Of a stretch of DNA of 64,000 nucleotides, positions 9,381-18,533 are shown one piece after another. Both the position numbers and the translations under genes were made by a program. This DNA is from an uncultured Pelagibacteraceae bacterium (GTDB lineage Bacteria; Pseudomonadota; Alphaproteobacteria; Pelagibacterales; Pelagibacteraceae): assembly GCA_902568975.1 (NCBI GenBank), contig CACFSO010000001.1, positions 1 to 64,000 on the forward strand. Reading direction: 5' to 3'. The notes below the pieces were generated by a model, which saw only the letters and a program-made list of their open reading frames with translations, was not told where the DNA came from and made no database searches. Position 1 is the first letter of the stretch, and every line of letters starts with the position of its first letter.

Positions 9381-10697
9381 ATGTATACCCCGGAAGATAA
9401 ATTTAAAAAAAAAAATATCTTAATCTATGGTTTTGGAAAAAGTGGCAGAGCTTGCTTTAATTATTTAAAACAAAATAACAATATTTGGATTTATGATGAT
9501 AAAATTTTTTCTTTGTCAAAAAATTTAGATATTTTTTTTATAAAAAAAAAAAAAATATTTTCAAAAAAAATTGATTTTATCGTTATTAGCCCAGGAATTA
9601 ATATTAATAAATGCGGACTTAAAAAATATATTAAAAAAAATAAAAAAAAAATAATAAGTGAACTTGATATTTTTTATGCTCACAATGTTATGAATAAAAA
9701 AATAACAATAACAGGCACTAATGGCAAATCTACAACATCAAAACTACTTTATGAAATTTTAATAAAACATAATAAAGATGCCAGATTAGTAGGTAATATT
9801 GGATCTCCAATGCTAGAGGAAAAAAATATTACAAAAAATACTATATTTGTTATCGAAGCTTCTTCTTATCAGATAGAATATAGTAAATATTTTAAAACAA
9901 ATTTTGCGGTAATATTAAATATTAGCCCCGATCATCTAGAAAGACATGGAAAATTTAAAAACTATGTTAGATCTAAGTTTAAGTTAATTTTAAATCAACA
10001 AAAAAATAATATTGCATTTATTGAACAAAATAATCTTTATCTAGAAAAAGAATTAAAACTTAATAAAATAAAATCTAAAATTATAAAAGTTAATAATAAT
10101 ATTTCTAAAAATATTAGTAAAAAAATTATTAATCCATATTTTAAAAATATAAATAATATTAAAAATTTAAAATTTGTATTAGAAATATCTAGAAAACTTA
10201 ATCTGAAAATTAATAGAATTTTAGAAGTTGTTAATCAATTTAAAGGATTAGATTTTAGACAACAAATATTGTTTAAAAATAAAAAATTAACAGTTATAAA
10301 TGACTCTAAATCTACTACTTTTTCATCAACCCATAATCTACTAAAATCATATAAAAATATTTATTGGATTTTAGGAGGCATGGGAAAAAAAGGAGATAAA
10401 TTTAATTTAAATAAAAAATATTTTACAAATATTGTTACCGCATATATTTATGGAAAAAATAAAAGCTTCTTTATAAAAAATTTAAAAAACAAAATTAAAT
10501 ATAAAACTTTCGGTAATTTAAAAAAAGCTCTAGAAAAGACTTTGCTTGATACAAAAAAGAATCATTTATTCCCTAAGAATATAATTTTAAGTCCTGCCGC
10601 AGCGTCTTTTGATCAATTTAAAAATTTTGAACATAGAGGACATTATTTCAATAACCTAGTAAAAAAATTAAGTCTTATAAAAAAAATTAATGTTTGA
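9381..10697 (+). CDS. murD: UDP-MurNAc-L-Ala:D-Glu ligase MurD
   Basis: MurD adds D-glutamate to UDP-MurNAc-L-alanine in the cytoplasm. The N-terminal nucleotide fold has YGFGKSGRACF, the P-loop TGTNGKSTTSKLL is near residues 111-123, and the NDSKSTT motif is near 310-316. The C-terminal SPAAASFDQFKNFEHRG motif is typical of MurD. At 438 residues it is normal in length. Its end overlaps ftsW by eight bases. Confidence 0.95.
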   Translation: MYTPEDKFKKKNILIYGFGKSGRACFNYLKQNNNIWIYDDKIFSLSKNLDIFFIKKKKIFSKKIDFIVISPGININKCGLKKYIKKNKKKIISELDIFYAHNVMNKKITITGTNGKSTTSKLLYEILIKHNKDARLVGNIGSPMLEEKNITKNTIFVIEASSYQIEYSKYFKTNFAVILNISPDHLERHGKFKNYVRSKFKLILNQQKNNIAFIEQNNLYLEKELKLNKIKSKIIKVNNNISKNISKKIINPYFKNINNIKNLKFVLEISRKLNLKINRILEVVNQFKGLDFRQQILFKNKKLTVINDSKSTTFSSTHNLLKSYKNIYWILGGMGKKGDKFNLNKKYFTNIVTAYIYGKNKSFFIKNLKNKIKYKTFGNLKKALEKTLLDTKKNHLFPKNIILSPAAASFDQFKNFEHRGHYFNNLVKKLSLIKKINV

Positions 10698-11814
10698 TAG
10701 TAACTATATTTATAAATCTTATTATAATTGGTGGAAAAATATTGATAAAACTTTATTATTTTTAATTTTAACTTTATTTATTTTGGGATTATTTTTCTCT
10801 TTAGTTTCAACTTCTTTAATAGCTTCTGACAAATTAGACACTAATTCATATTATTTTTTTATTAAACATTTAGTTTTTGTTTTTTTAGGATTTTTAACAT
10901 TGGTAATCTTTTCATTTTTTGAAAAAGATAAACTTTTAAATATTTCCATAGTTTTATTTTTTATTTTTTTTATTTTTTTACTACTTGTTCCATTTATTGG
11001 AATTGAAATTAAAGGATCTAAAAGATGGATGGATTTAGGAGGACCATTTCCTCGTTTTCAGCCAATCGAATTATTAAAACCATTTTTTATAGTTGTAATT
11101 TCTTCAGTTCTTTCAATTGAAAATAACAAAAAGATATATTTTAATTATTTTTTGAGTGCATTAGTTATACTACCAATAATTTTATTGTTAATATCACAGC
11201 CAGATATTGGGCAAACTTTATTAATTGTTCTTACTTGGTTGTCATTAATTTTTATATCAGGTGTTAACTTAATATTTTTTTTCTCATTCTTTATTTTTAT
11301 CTCTTCAATTTTATTTTATATGATTTTTTTTATAAATAAGTTTGAATACATTAAAGATAGATTGTTAGGTTTTTTAAACCCAAATACAGGAAACAATTAT
11401 CAATCTGAAAAAGCATCAGAAGCTATAATCAATGGCGGTTTTTTTGGTCAAGGAATCGGTGAAGGAACTTTAAATACTAAAATTCCGGAGGCTCATACAG
11501 ATTATATTGTTGCAGTAATTTCAGAAGAGTTTGGAATTATTATAGCTATACTAATTATGGTAATTTTTTTAATTTTAGCATTTAAAGTTATAAATAAAAT
11601 AGTTGATGAAAATGAAAATAAAATAAAAATGATTCTATTGGGCTCAATAGCTTTAATGCTTATACAAACTTTTATTCATGTAGGAGTAAATATAAGGATT
11701 TTGCCAACAACAGGAATGACCTTGCCCTTTTTGAGTTATGGAGGTTCTTCAATAATAAGTATATCAATCTTATCTGGTATTATTTTAAACTTAACGAGAA
11801 GAAAAATTAATTAA
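10690..11814 (+). CDS. ftsW: Septal peptidoglycan polymerase FtsW
   Basis: FtsW is the SEDS-family glycosyltransferase that works with FtsI at the septum. The protein has about ten hydrophobic segments, the GSKRWMDLG stretch after the fourth helix, QPDIGQT, and EAHTDYIVAVISEEFG. The C-terminal LPFLSYGGSS signature is also present. Position between murD and murG and pairing with ftsI distinguish it from the second SEDS gene (rodA) near 53.3 kb. Confidence 0.95.
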   Translation: MFDSNYIYKSYYNWWKNIDKTLLFLILTLFILGLFFSLVSTSLIASDKLDTNSYYFFIKHLVFVFLGFLTLVIFSFFEKDKLLNISIVLFFIFFIFLLLVPFIGIEIKGSKRWMDLGGPFPRFQPIELLKPFFIVVISSVLSIENNKKIYFNYFLSALVILPIILLLISQPDIGQTLLIVLTWLSLIFISGVNLIFFFSFFIFISSILFYMIFFINKFEYIKDRLLGFLNPNTGNNYQSEKASEAIINGGFFGQGIGEGTLNTKIPEAHTDYIVAVISEEFGIIIAILIMVIFLILAFKVINKIVDENENKIKMILLGSIALMLIQTFIHVGVNIRILPTTGMTLPFLSYGGSSIISISILSGIILNLTRRKIN

Positions 11815-11816
11815 TA

Positions 11817-12893
11817 GTGAAAAATATTATTATTTCAACAGGCGGTTCAGGTGGCCATGTGATTCCTGCTTTAATTTTATTGGATCATTTAAAAGAAAAA
11901 TTCAACTTATTTTTAGTTTCAGATAAAAGAGGATCTAAATTTATTGATAAAGAAAAATATTTTTTTGAGCTAATAGATGTACCAAATATATTTTCAAGTA
12001 TATTTATGTTTCCAATTAATTTAGCATCTTTTTTATTCTCAATAATTAAAACATATAAATATTTAAAAGAAAAAAAAATAGATACTCTAATTAGTACTGG
12101 CGGTTATATGTCTTTACCTTTTTGCATTTCATCAAAACTTTTAAAAATAAATATCTACCTGTTTGAACCAAATATGGTTATTGGAAGAACAAATAAATTA
12201 ATATTAAATTTTTCAAAAAAAATTATTTGTTACCAAGATGAAATAATTGGATTTCCAAAAAAATTTAGAAAAAAAATATTTATAATTAAGCCTTTGTTGA
12301 AAAAAGAGTTTTATGATTTAAGTAAAAACTTAAATAAAAAGATTTCGAGTCCAATAAATATATTAGTATTAGGAGGGAGCCAGGGCGCAAAAATTTTTGA
12401 TACAAAAATAAAAGATGTAATATTAAAATTATCAGAATTTTATAAGATAAATATAACACAACAGCTTTATGACACTAAAAATTTACCTCAAATAAAATTA
12501 GCTTATAATAAAATGCATATTACACATGATTTGTTTAAATTTAAAAAAGAATTATATAATGATAGTAATTTTTTTGACCTAGCTATAACTAGATGTGGAG
12601 CATCCGCAATGTCTGAACTTTCTTTTCTCGCTATACCTTTTATTGCCATTCCTTTTCCATATGCAAAAGACAATCATCAATTTTATAATGCCAAATATTA
12701 TTATGATAAGAAATGTTGCTGGCTGTTTGATCAAAAAAATTTTGATGATAATAAATTAGCAAATTTTATAGTCAATTTTATTAATAATCAGAAAGATTAT
12801 AATAGTAAAAAAGAAAATTTACTTAAAATTTCTTATCAAAACACATGGAATAATATAAATGAAAAATTACTAGAATTAATAGATGAAAATTGA
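11817..12893 (+). CDS. murG: Lipid II synthase MurG
   Basis: MurG is the GT-B glycosyltransferase that adds GlcNAc to lipid I at the inner face of the membrane. The N-terminal STGGSGGHVIPALIL loop, STGGYMSLP, LGGSQGA and the C-terminal nucleotide-sugar site (TRCGASAMSELSFLAIPFIAIPFP split over about 258-282) are all present. The start is a GTG two bases after the ftsW stop, chosen because it aligns with the family N-terminus and no ATG fits. It overlaps murC by 11 bases. Confidence 0.95.
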   Translation: MKNIIISTGGSGGHVIPALILLDHLKEKFNLFLVSDKRGSKFIDKEKYFFELIDVPNIFSSIFMFPINLASFLFSIIKTYKYLKEKKIDTLISTGGYMSLPFCISSKLLKINIYLFEPNMVIGRTNKLILNFSKKIICYQDEIIGFPKKFRKKIFIIKPLLKKEFYDLSKNLNKKISSPINILVLGGSQGAKIFDTKIKDVILKLSEFYKINITQQLYDTKNLPQIKLAYNKMHITHDLFKFKKELYNDSNFFDLAITRCGASAMSELSFLAIPFIAIPFPYAKDNHQFYNAKYYYDKKCCWLFDQKNFDDNKLANFIVNFINNQKDYNSKKENLLKISYQNTWNNINEKLLELIDEN

Positions 12894-14280
12894 ATTAGCA
12901 AAAACTGAACTTATTCATTTTGTAGGAATAGGAGGCATAGGCATGAGTGGCTTAGCTTTAATAATGCACGGCCTAGGTTTTAAAATTCAAGGAAGTGATA
13001 AAGTTTTTAATAATAATATTCAAAGATTAAAAAAAAATAAAATCGATATTTTTATTGGTCATAAAAAACAAAATATAAAAAAATCTACTATTTTAGTTAT
13101 TTCTTCTGCTATCAAATCAAATAATCCAGAATACTTAGAGGCAAAAAAAAGAAAATTACCAATTTATAAAAGAGGAGATATGTTAGGTCATATTGTTTCT
13201 TTAATGAGGAACATAGTTGTTGCGGGTTCTCACGGTAAAACTACAACAACATCTTTAATAGCAAATATATTTTCAATTTCTAAATTAGACCCAACAATAA
13301 TAAATGGAGGGATATTAAATTCTTTTGGAAATTCAGCAAAATTAGGAAATAGCAATTGGTGTATATTAGAATCTGATGAATCTGATGGTAGCTTTCTTCA
13401 AGTTCCACAAACTTACTCAATTGTAACCAATATTGACGAAGAACATTTGGACTACTACAAATCTATAAATAATTTAAAGAAAAAATTTGTTAGTTTTGTT
13501 GAGAAAACCCCTTCATTTGGAAAAACATTTATTTGTATAGATGATAAAAATAATAGAGACATCATAAAAAAAATTAAAAATAAAAACTTCTATACTTATG
13601 GGTTGAATAAAAAATCAAATTTTAAAATTCAAAATATTTCACAAAATTATAATTTTTCTAAATTTGATTTAAGGATATCTCTGCAAGGAAAAAAAACCTA
13701 TTTTATAAAAAATATTAAAATACCTTTAATTGGTCTTCACAATATAAGAAATTCAACCGCAGCAGTTGCTGTATCTTTTTGTATAGGTATATCAGATAAT
13801 ATGATTAAAAAAGGTTTATACAATTTTAAAGGAGTTGAAAGAAGATTTAATTTTTTATTTAATTTTCAAAAATCAATTTTTATAGATGATTATGCACATC
13901 ATCCCACAGAAATTAATGAAGTATTAAATTCAGTAAAACAAGTTTATAAAAGTAAAAAAATATTTTGTATATTTCAACCACATAGAATTTCAAGGTTAAA
14001 ACATTTGAGAAAAAAATTTTCACTTGCATTTAAAAAAGCAAATACAGTAGTTCTTTGTCCAATATATAAAGCAGGAGAAAATATAAAATTAGGATTTGAT
14101 TATCTGAATTTTGCAAAAGATATTATTAAAAATTCTAAAGTTGAATTAATTCTTGTTAATAATCAATATGATATTGCGAAATTTGTTAAACAAAATATTT
14201 ACGGAAATAATGTTGTAATAGGTATGGGTGCTGGATCTATATCTAGCTGGATGAGAAGCCTTCCTGAATTAATTAAATGA
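12883..14280 (+). CDS. murC: UDP-MurNAc:L-Ala ligase MurC
   Basis: MurC adds L-alanine to UDP-MurNAc, the first stem-peptide residue. The N-terminal FVGIGGIGMSGLA, the P-loop GSHGKTTTTSLIANI near residues 113-127, LESDESDGSF and DDYAHHPTEI (about 345-354) are signatures. Its length of 465 residues is normal. Its last codons (PELIK-stop) lie inside the first copy of a perfect 23-base tandem duplication that separates it from murB. Confidence 0.97.
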   Translation: MKIELAKTELIHFVGIGGIGMSGLALIMHGLGFKIQGSDKVFNNNIQRLKKNKIDIFIGHKKQNIKKSTILVISSAIKSNNPEYLEAKKRKLPIYKRGDMLGHIVSLMRNIVVAGSHGKTTTTSLIANIFSISKLDPTIINGGILNSFGNSAKLGNSNWCILESDESDGSFLQVPQTYSIVTNIDEEHLDYYKSINNLKKKFVSFVEKTPSFGKTFICIDDKNNRDIIKKIKNKNFYTYGLNKKSNFKIQNISQNYNFSKFDLRISLQGKKTYFIKNIKIPLIGLHNIRNSTAAVAVSFCIGISDNMIKKGLYNFKGVERRFNFLFNFQKSIFIDDYAHHPTEINEVLNSVKQVYKSKKIFCIFQPHRISRLKHLRKKFSLAFKKANTVVLCPIYKAGENIKLGFDYLNFAKDIIKNSKVELILVNNQYDIAKFVKQNIYGNNVVIGMGAGSISSWMRSLPELIK

Positions 14281-14308
14281 TAATACCTGAATTAATTAAA
14301 TGATAATA
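14263..14308. repeat. Perfect 2 x 23-bp tandem duplication at the murC/murB junction
   Basis: Copy 1 is at 14263-14285 and copy 2 at 14286-14308, each reading CCTGAATTAATTAAATGA followed by TAATA. Copy 1 contains the murC stop and copy 2 contains the murB ATG (14300). Each copy has its own ATGA stop-start overlap. Between them, ATG at 14277 opens an eight-codon frame, MIIPELIK, that ends at the murB start. The duplication therefore inserted a mini-cistron while preserving a coupled junction on both sides. Confidence 0.9.
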
Positions 14309-15208
14309 AATGATATAAAAGAATTTGAGAAAGAAATAAGCGGAAAATTATATTTTGACTACAATTTGCAAAAACTAAATTGGTTTAATATTGGCGGAAA
14401 AGCCAGGATCTATTTTAGACCAGAGTCTTTAAATGAGTTAATTTCATTTTTAAAATTATATAAAAAAAGAGGAAAAATTTTTATTTTAGGAGCTGGTTCA
14501 AATGTATTATTTGATGATAGTTTATTTGATGGTGTAGTTATTAAATTAGGTAAAAAATTTTCTAATATTTCAAAGCTTAAAAATAATTCATTAATAGTTG
14601 GAAGTTCTGTAAGTGACAAAAATTTATCTGAATTTGCTAAAAACGAAAATATTGGGGGTTTTGAATTTTTATCTTGCATCCCAGGATCAGTTGGAGGGGG
14701 AATTAAAATGAATTCTGGATGTTTTAAAAAGGAATTTAAAGATATTTTAGTTTCTGTTCAAGCAACTGATTTATCTGGAAGAATTTTTACAATACCAGTA
14801 AGTAAAATAAATTTTTATTATAGAGGAAGCGATTTACCTAAAGAATATATTTTTTTAAGTGCAACTTTTAAAGGTAAAAAAAAAAATAAAGAATTAATCC
14901 AAAAGGAAATTGATAGATTAAAGAATCAAAAAGAGTTGTCACAACCAACAAGAATAAAAACAGGAGGGAGTACATTTAAAAATCCCGTAGATCAAACAAA
15001 AAAAAAGGTTTGGGAATTAATAAAAGAGTCTGTCCCTTTGGATACCAGTTTTGGTGGTGCAAAAATTTCAGATAAACACTGTAATTTTTTTGTAAATAGT
15101 AAAAATTCTACCTCAAAAGATATGAAAAATTTAATAAATTTTGTAATAGACAATGTAAAAAAAAAGACCGGGGTAAATTTAGACTTGGAAATTATATTAG
15201 TAAAATGA
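14300..15208 (+). CDS. murB: UDP-N-acetylenolpyruvoylglucosamine reductase MurB
   Basis: MurB is the FAD-dependent reductase that makes UDP-MurNAc. NWFNIGGKARIYFRP near the N-terminus, the flavin-binding ILGAGSNVLFDD (about 61-72), IPGSVGGGIKMNSGC (about 128-142) and YRGSDLP are type-I MurB features. GSTFKNP is near the C-terminal domain. The start ATG lies in the second copy of the 23-base duplication. The gene overlaps ddl by four bases (ATGA). Confidence 0.95.
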   Translation: MIINDIKEFEKEISGKLYFDYNLQKLNWFNIGGKARIYFRPESLNELISFLKLYKKRGKIFILGAGSNVLFDDSLFDGVVIKLGKKFSNISKLKNNSLIVGSSVSDKNLSEFAKNENIGGFEFLSCIPGSVGGGIKMNSGCFKKEFKDILVSVQATDLSGRIFTIPVSKINFYYRGSDLPKEYIFLSATFKGKKKNKELIQKEIDRLKNQKELSQPTRIKTGGSTFKNPVDQTKKKVWELIKESVPLDTSFGGAKISDKHCNFFVNSKNSTSKDMKNLINFVIDNVKKKTGVNLDLEIILVK

Positions 15209-16128
15209 AAAAAAGAATTTTAATAATTGCAGGGGGATATTCTAAAGAACGTGAAGTAAGTTTTAATACTGCAAAAAGTGTACAAAAAGAATTAAAAAAA
15301 AATAAAAAATATTTTACAAAAATATGTGATCCTAAAGGCTCATTTATAAAAGATTTAAAAAAATTTAAACCTAATGTAGTTTTTAATCTATTGCACGGCC
15401 GCTATGGAGAGGATGGATATATTCAAACTATTTTAGAGTCAGAAAAAATTAAATATACTCACTCAGGAGCATTGGCATCATTTTTAGCCATAGATAAAGA
15501 ATTGTCGAAAAAAATATTTGCTAAAAATAATATAGATACTCCAAGACACATCAAATTTATATTCAAAAAAAAACTAAAAGAAAATCAAATTTTTTCTATA
15601 ATAAAAAAGAAATTAGGTTTTCCAGTTGTAATTAAACCTATAAATGAAGGTTCAAGCGTTAATGTTTTTATTTGTTCAAAATTCAATTTAGTAAAAAATA
15701 TTAAAAAACTTAAAAGTTACAAAGAAATACTGATTGAAAAATATATTCCTGGTAGAGAAATTCAGGTAGCCATTTTAGGCCAAAAAAAATTAGGTGCAAT
15801 AGAGCTTAAACCAAAAAGAAAGTTTTATGATTACGAAGCAAAGTATAATCCCTCAGCAAAAACAAAACATATAATTCCTGTAAACATTAGTAAAAAAAAT
15901 TATAAAAAAGTTACCTCTATTGCCTTAAAAGCTCATAAATTATTAAAATGTAAAGGAGTTACAAGATCAGATTTTAGATTTTATAAAAATAAATTTTATT
16001 TATTAGAAACTAATACCCAACCAGGCATGACCTCTTTATCTCTTGTTCCAGAAATTGCAAGATATCGTGGAATGAATTTTATGGAATTAATCGAATGGAT
16101 TATTAATGACGCTTCAATTAATAGATAA
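15205..16128 (+). CDS. ddl: D-alanine--D-alanine ligase
   Basis: Ddl makes the D-Ala-D-Ala dipeptide used by MurF. This ATP-grasp enzyme of 307 residues has GGYSKEREVSFNT at the N-terminus, LLHGRYGEDG (about 63-72), VIKPINEGSSVNV (about 144-156), and the metal and substrate site LLETNTQPGMTSLSLVPEIA near 268-287. It overlaps the start of ftsQ by 23 bases, and a run of 13 adenines begins at its stop codon. Confidence 0.95.
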   Translation: MKKRILIIAGGYSKEREVSFNTAKSVQKELKKNKKYFTKICDPKGSFIKDLKKFKPNVVFNLLHGRYGEDGYIQTILESEKIKYTHSGALASFLAIDKELSKKIFAKNNIDTPRHIKFIFKKKLKENQIFSIIKKKLGFPVVIKPINEGSSVNVFICSKFNLVKNIKKLKSYKEILIEKYIPGREIQVAILGQKKLGAIELKPKRKFYDYEAKYNPSAKTKHIIPVNISKKNYKKVTSIALKAHKLLKCKGVTRSDFRFYKNKFYLLETNTQPGMTSLSLVPEIARYRGMNFMELIEWIINDASINR

Positions 16129-16801
16129 AAAAAAAAAAATATTTTTTTTTATTTTTCTTTTATTTTTTTTATCTAACATAGATAATTTAAATCTTATAAA
16201 GAATCGAAGTAATTTTCAGAAAATAAAGATTATTGAAGTAAATGGTTTAGAAAAAAGTTTGAACTTAAAAATACAAAAGGATTTTCTTTTTTTAAAAAAT
16301 AAAAATATTTTTTTATTTAATAAAAAAAAAATGAAAAATGAACTAAATGAATATGATTTCATAGAAAGATACTATGTAAATAAAATATTTCCCTCTAAAT
16401 TAGTAATAAATCTACAACCCGCAAAATTTATTGCAACCACTTTTAAAGAAAATAATAAATATTTTATCGGAACAAATAAAAGATTTATAAATAGTAAAAA
16501 CTTTAATAAAAATTATAATATACCAAATATTTTTGGAAATTTTTCTATTAAAGAATTTTTTATTTTAAAATCTATAATTGATGATTCTGGATTTGATTAT
16601 CAAAGTATAGAAAATTTTTTTTATTTTCCAAATGGAAGATGGGATATTAAAAATAAAAATGGAATAACAATTAAACTTCCAAGTAAAAAGATAGAGGAGT
16701 CTCTTTTTAAAGCTAAGTTAATAATTGAAAATAATCAATTAAGTTCATATAACATTATTGACCTAAGAATCCAAAATCAGGTTATTCTTGTAAATGGATA
16801 A
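16106..16801 (+). CDS. ftsQ: Cell division protein FtsQ
   Basis: FtsQ is a bitopic divisome scaffold protein. This one has a very short cytoplasmic tail, one membrane helix (about residues 12-24) and a POTRA-like start (KIIEVNGLEKSLNLKIQKDF, about 40-59). The YYVNKIFPSKLVINLQPAKFIA stretch (about 92-113) matches the family. The GRWDI and LRIQNQVILVNG end is also typical. At 231 residues it is short. Codons 8-11 lie in a 13-A homopolymer (16127-16139). It overlaps ddl and the ftsA-like gene. Confidence 0.88.
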   Translation: MTLQLIDKKKKIFFFIFLLFFLSNIDNLNLIKNRSNFQKIKIIEVNGLEKSLNLKIQKDFLFLKNKNIFLFNKKKMKNELNEYDFIERYYVNKIFPSKLVINLQPAKFIATTFKENNKYFIGTNKRFINSKNFNKNYNIPNIFGNFSIKEFFILKSIIDDSGFDYQSIENFFYFPNGRWDIKNKNGITIKLPSKKIEESLFKAKLIIENNQLSSYNIIDLRIQNQVILVNG

Positions 16802-17507
16802 AAAAAATTTTGATATTTATTTCGAATTTAATTATTCAAATATTAATTTAGCAGCATTTGATAATTTAAATGATCAATTGAAGTATTATAAAGAGCAAGA
16901 TTATAAATCTCATTTTGAAAATTTAAAACAAATTAATTTTGAGAGCTTACAAAACTTAGTAGAAAAAAATGTTCGTGAATTAGAAAAATCTATATCTGAA
17001 CTTATAAAGGAAATTAATTTGATAGTAGATACACCAGAAACTACATCTTTAAAATTATCAATAATGAAAAATAGTGTAGGAAAAAAAATAAGTAAAGAAG
17101 ATCTTATGTACTTAATACAGGATGCAAAACAACAAATTATGAAATCTAATAGAGATCTTAATATTATGCATATTCTAGTAGAAAAATATATTTTAGATAA
17201 TATTGAATTTAAAACTCTGCCTGATGATAAAATATGTCATCAGTTTTCAATTGATATTGAATTTATTTGTTTACCAAAAAATCTTATAAAAAAATTTGAG
17301 AAATTATTTTTAAATCAGCAAATATCTATCAAAAGATTTATATGTTTTAATTATTTAAAAAATTTTTTTAATAACAATACGAAAAAAAATATTTGTCAAC
17401 TTGGAAGAGATATTATAGCTGGAGCTAATAAACAAGAAGTTGTATTAGTTCCGAAAGTTAATAAGAAAAAAGGTTTTTTTGAGAAATTATTCTATTTATT
17501 TAAATAA
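16794..17507 (+). CDS. ftsA: Minimal FtsA-like protein lacking subdomains 2A/2B
   Basis: This 237-residue protein sits where ftsA belongs, between ftsQ and lpxC. Residues 6-22 resemble the first FtsA strands. Residues about 47-200 follow the FtsA 1C subdomain and its return to 1A in order: a helix, a strand, KKISKEDLMYLIQDAKQ, HILVEKYILDN, then an IDIEFICLPKNLIKKFEKLF segment. Full FtsA is about 420 residues. The remaining ATPase half (2A and 2B, including the phosphate motif and FtsZ-binding region) is absent. The C-terminus KKGFFEKLFYLFK is an amphipathic helix like the FtsA membrane anchor. Homology is my alignment by eye. It could instead be an unrelated replacement protein. Confidence 0.65.
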   Translation: MDKKNFDIYFEFNYSNINLAAFDNLNDQLKYYKEQDYKSHFENLKQINFESLQNLVEKNVRELEKSISELIKEINLIVDTPETTSLKLSIMKNSVGKKISKEDLMYLIQDAKQQIMKSNRDLNIMHILVEKYILDNIEFKTLPDDKICHQFSIDIEFICLPKNLIKKFEKLFLNQQISIKRFICFNYLKNFFNNNTKKNICQLGRDIIAGANKQEVVLVPKVNKKKGFFEKLFYLFK

Positions 17508-17574
17508 ATATCTGTATTTTCTCGTAACATTTATTGTTTTTTAAGACATTTAAAAGAGAAATATAGTTTCTTTA

Positions 17575-18495
17575 ATGTCATTATTAAACCAAAAAACTAT
17601 TGCTTCTTCTATTAAATTTAATGGTGTAGCACTTCATAGTGGTAAGGATGTTGCAATGACAATACATCCAAATGAACCTAACTCAGGTATAGTTTTTAAA
17701 AGAATAGATATAAATAAAAATAATATAATTTTTCCTGGCGTTTATAATGTAAGCAGTGCTAATTATTGTACGACAATTTCTAATGAATTTGGAATTAGCA
17801 TTTCTACAGTAGAACATTTAATGGCAGCTTTTTTTGTCATGAATATTGATAACGCTTTAGTTGAAGTCGATGGAAATGAAATACCTATTTTGGATGGTTC
17901 ATCAAAATTATTTGTAGAAAAGATGAAAGAAGCAGGTTTGAAAAGTAGTAGCAAACCTATAAAAATAATTAAAATTAATAAAGAGGTGAATTACTTTGAA
18001 GGAGAAAAATTTATTAAAATTTCACCAAATAAATTAAGTCTAGAAATTGATTTTGAAATAAAATTTAAAAATGAATTTATCGGCACACAAAGAAATAAAG
18101 TAAATGTATACGAAGATAATTTAGAAGAAATTTTAAGCTCTAGAACTTTTTGTTTGCTCGAAGACGTCGAAAAACTAAAAAAAATGAATTTAGGTTTGGG
18201 AGGTAGTTTGGATAATGCATTAGTAGTAGATGGAAAGAAATTGGTCAATTCAGGCGGTTTAAGAAATAAATTAGAGTTTGTTAACCATAAAATTCTTGAT
18301 TGTATGGGTGATATTTATTTAAGTGGATATAAAATAATTGGAAAAGTAATTTGTTCTCAAGGAGGTCATAAATTAACCAACAAGCTTTTAAGAGAATTGT
18401 TTGCTAATCAGAACAATTATTCAATCTTTGAAATCAAAGAAAAGAATCTTCCTTCTACTTTAATTTATAAAAAGCTACTAAAATCAATAGCATAA
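17575..18495 (+). CDS. lpxC: UDP-3-O-acyl-GlcNAc deacetylase LpxC
   Basis: LpxC is the zinc-dependent deacetylase that commits to lipid A synthesis, so the cell makes lipopolysaccharide or at least lipid A. The zinc site STVEHLMAAFF (about residues 75-85, His) and the downstream NHKILDCMGDIYLSG (about 237-251, His and Asp) are present, as is the usual N-terminus QKTIASSIKFNGVALHSGK. Its 306 residues are normal. A 67-base gap separates it from the ftsA-like gene, so an own promoter is possible, but I see no clear one. Confidence 0.96.
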   Translation: MSLLNQKTIASSIKFNGVALHSGKDVAMTIHPNEPNSGIVFKRIDINKNNIIFPGVYNVSSANYCTTISNEFGISISTVEHLMAAFFVMNIDNALVEVDGNEIPILDGSSKLFVEKMKEAGLKSSSKPIKIIKINKEVNYFEGEKFIKISPNKLSLEIDFEIKFKNEFIGTQRNKVNVYEDNLEEILSSRTFCLLEDVEKLKKMNLGLGGSLDNALVVDGKKLVNSGGLRNKLEFVNHKILDCMGDIYLSGYKIIGKVICSQGGHKLTNKLLRELFANQNNYSIFEIKEKNLPSTLIYKKLLKSIA

Positions 18496-18533
18496 AATTT
18501 TAAATTAATTAAATTTTCTGTTAAACAATAATA

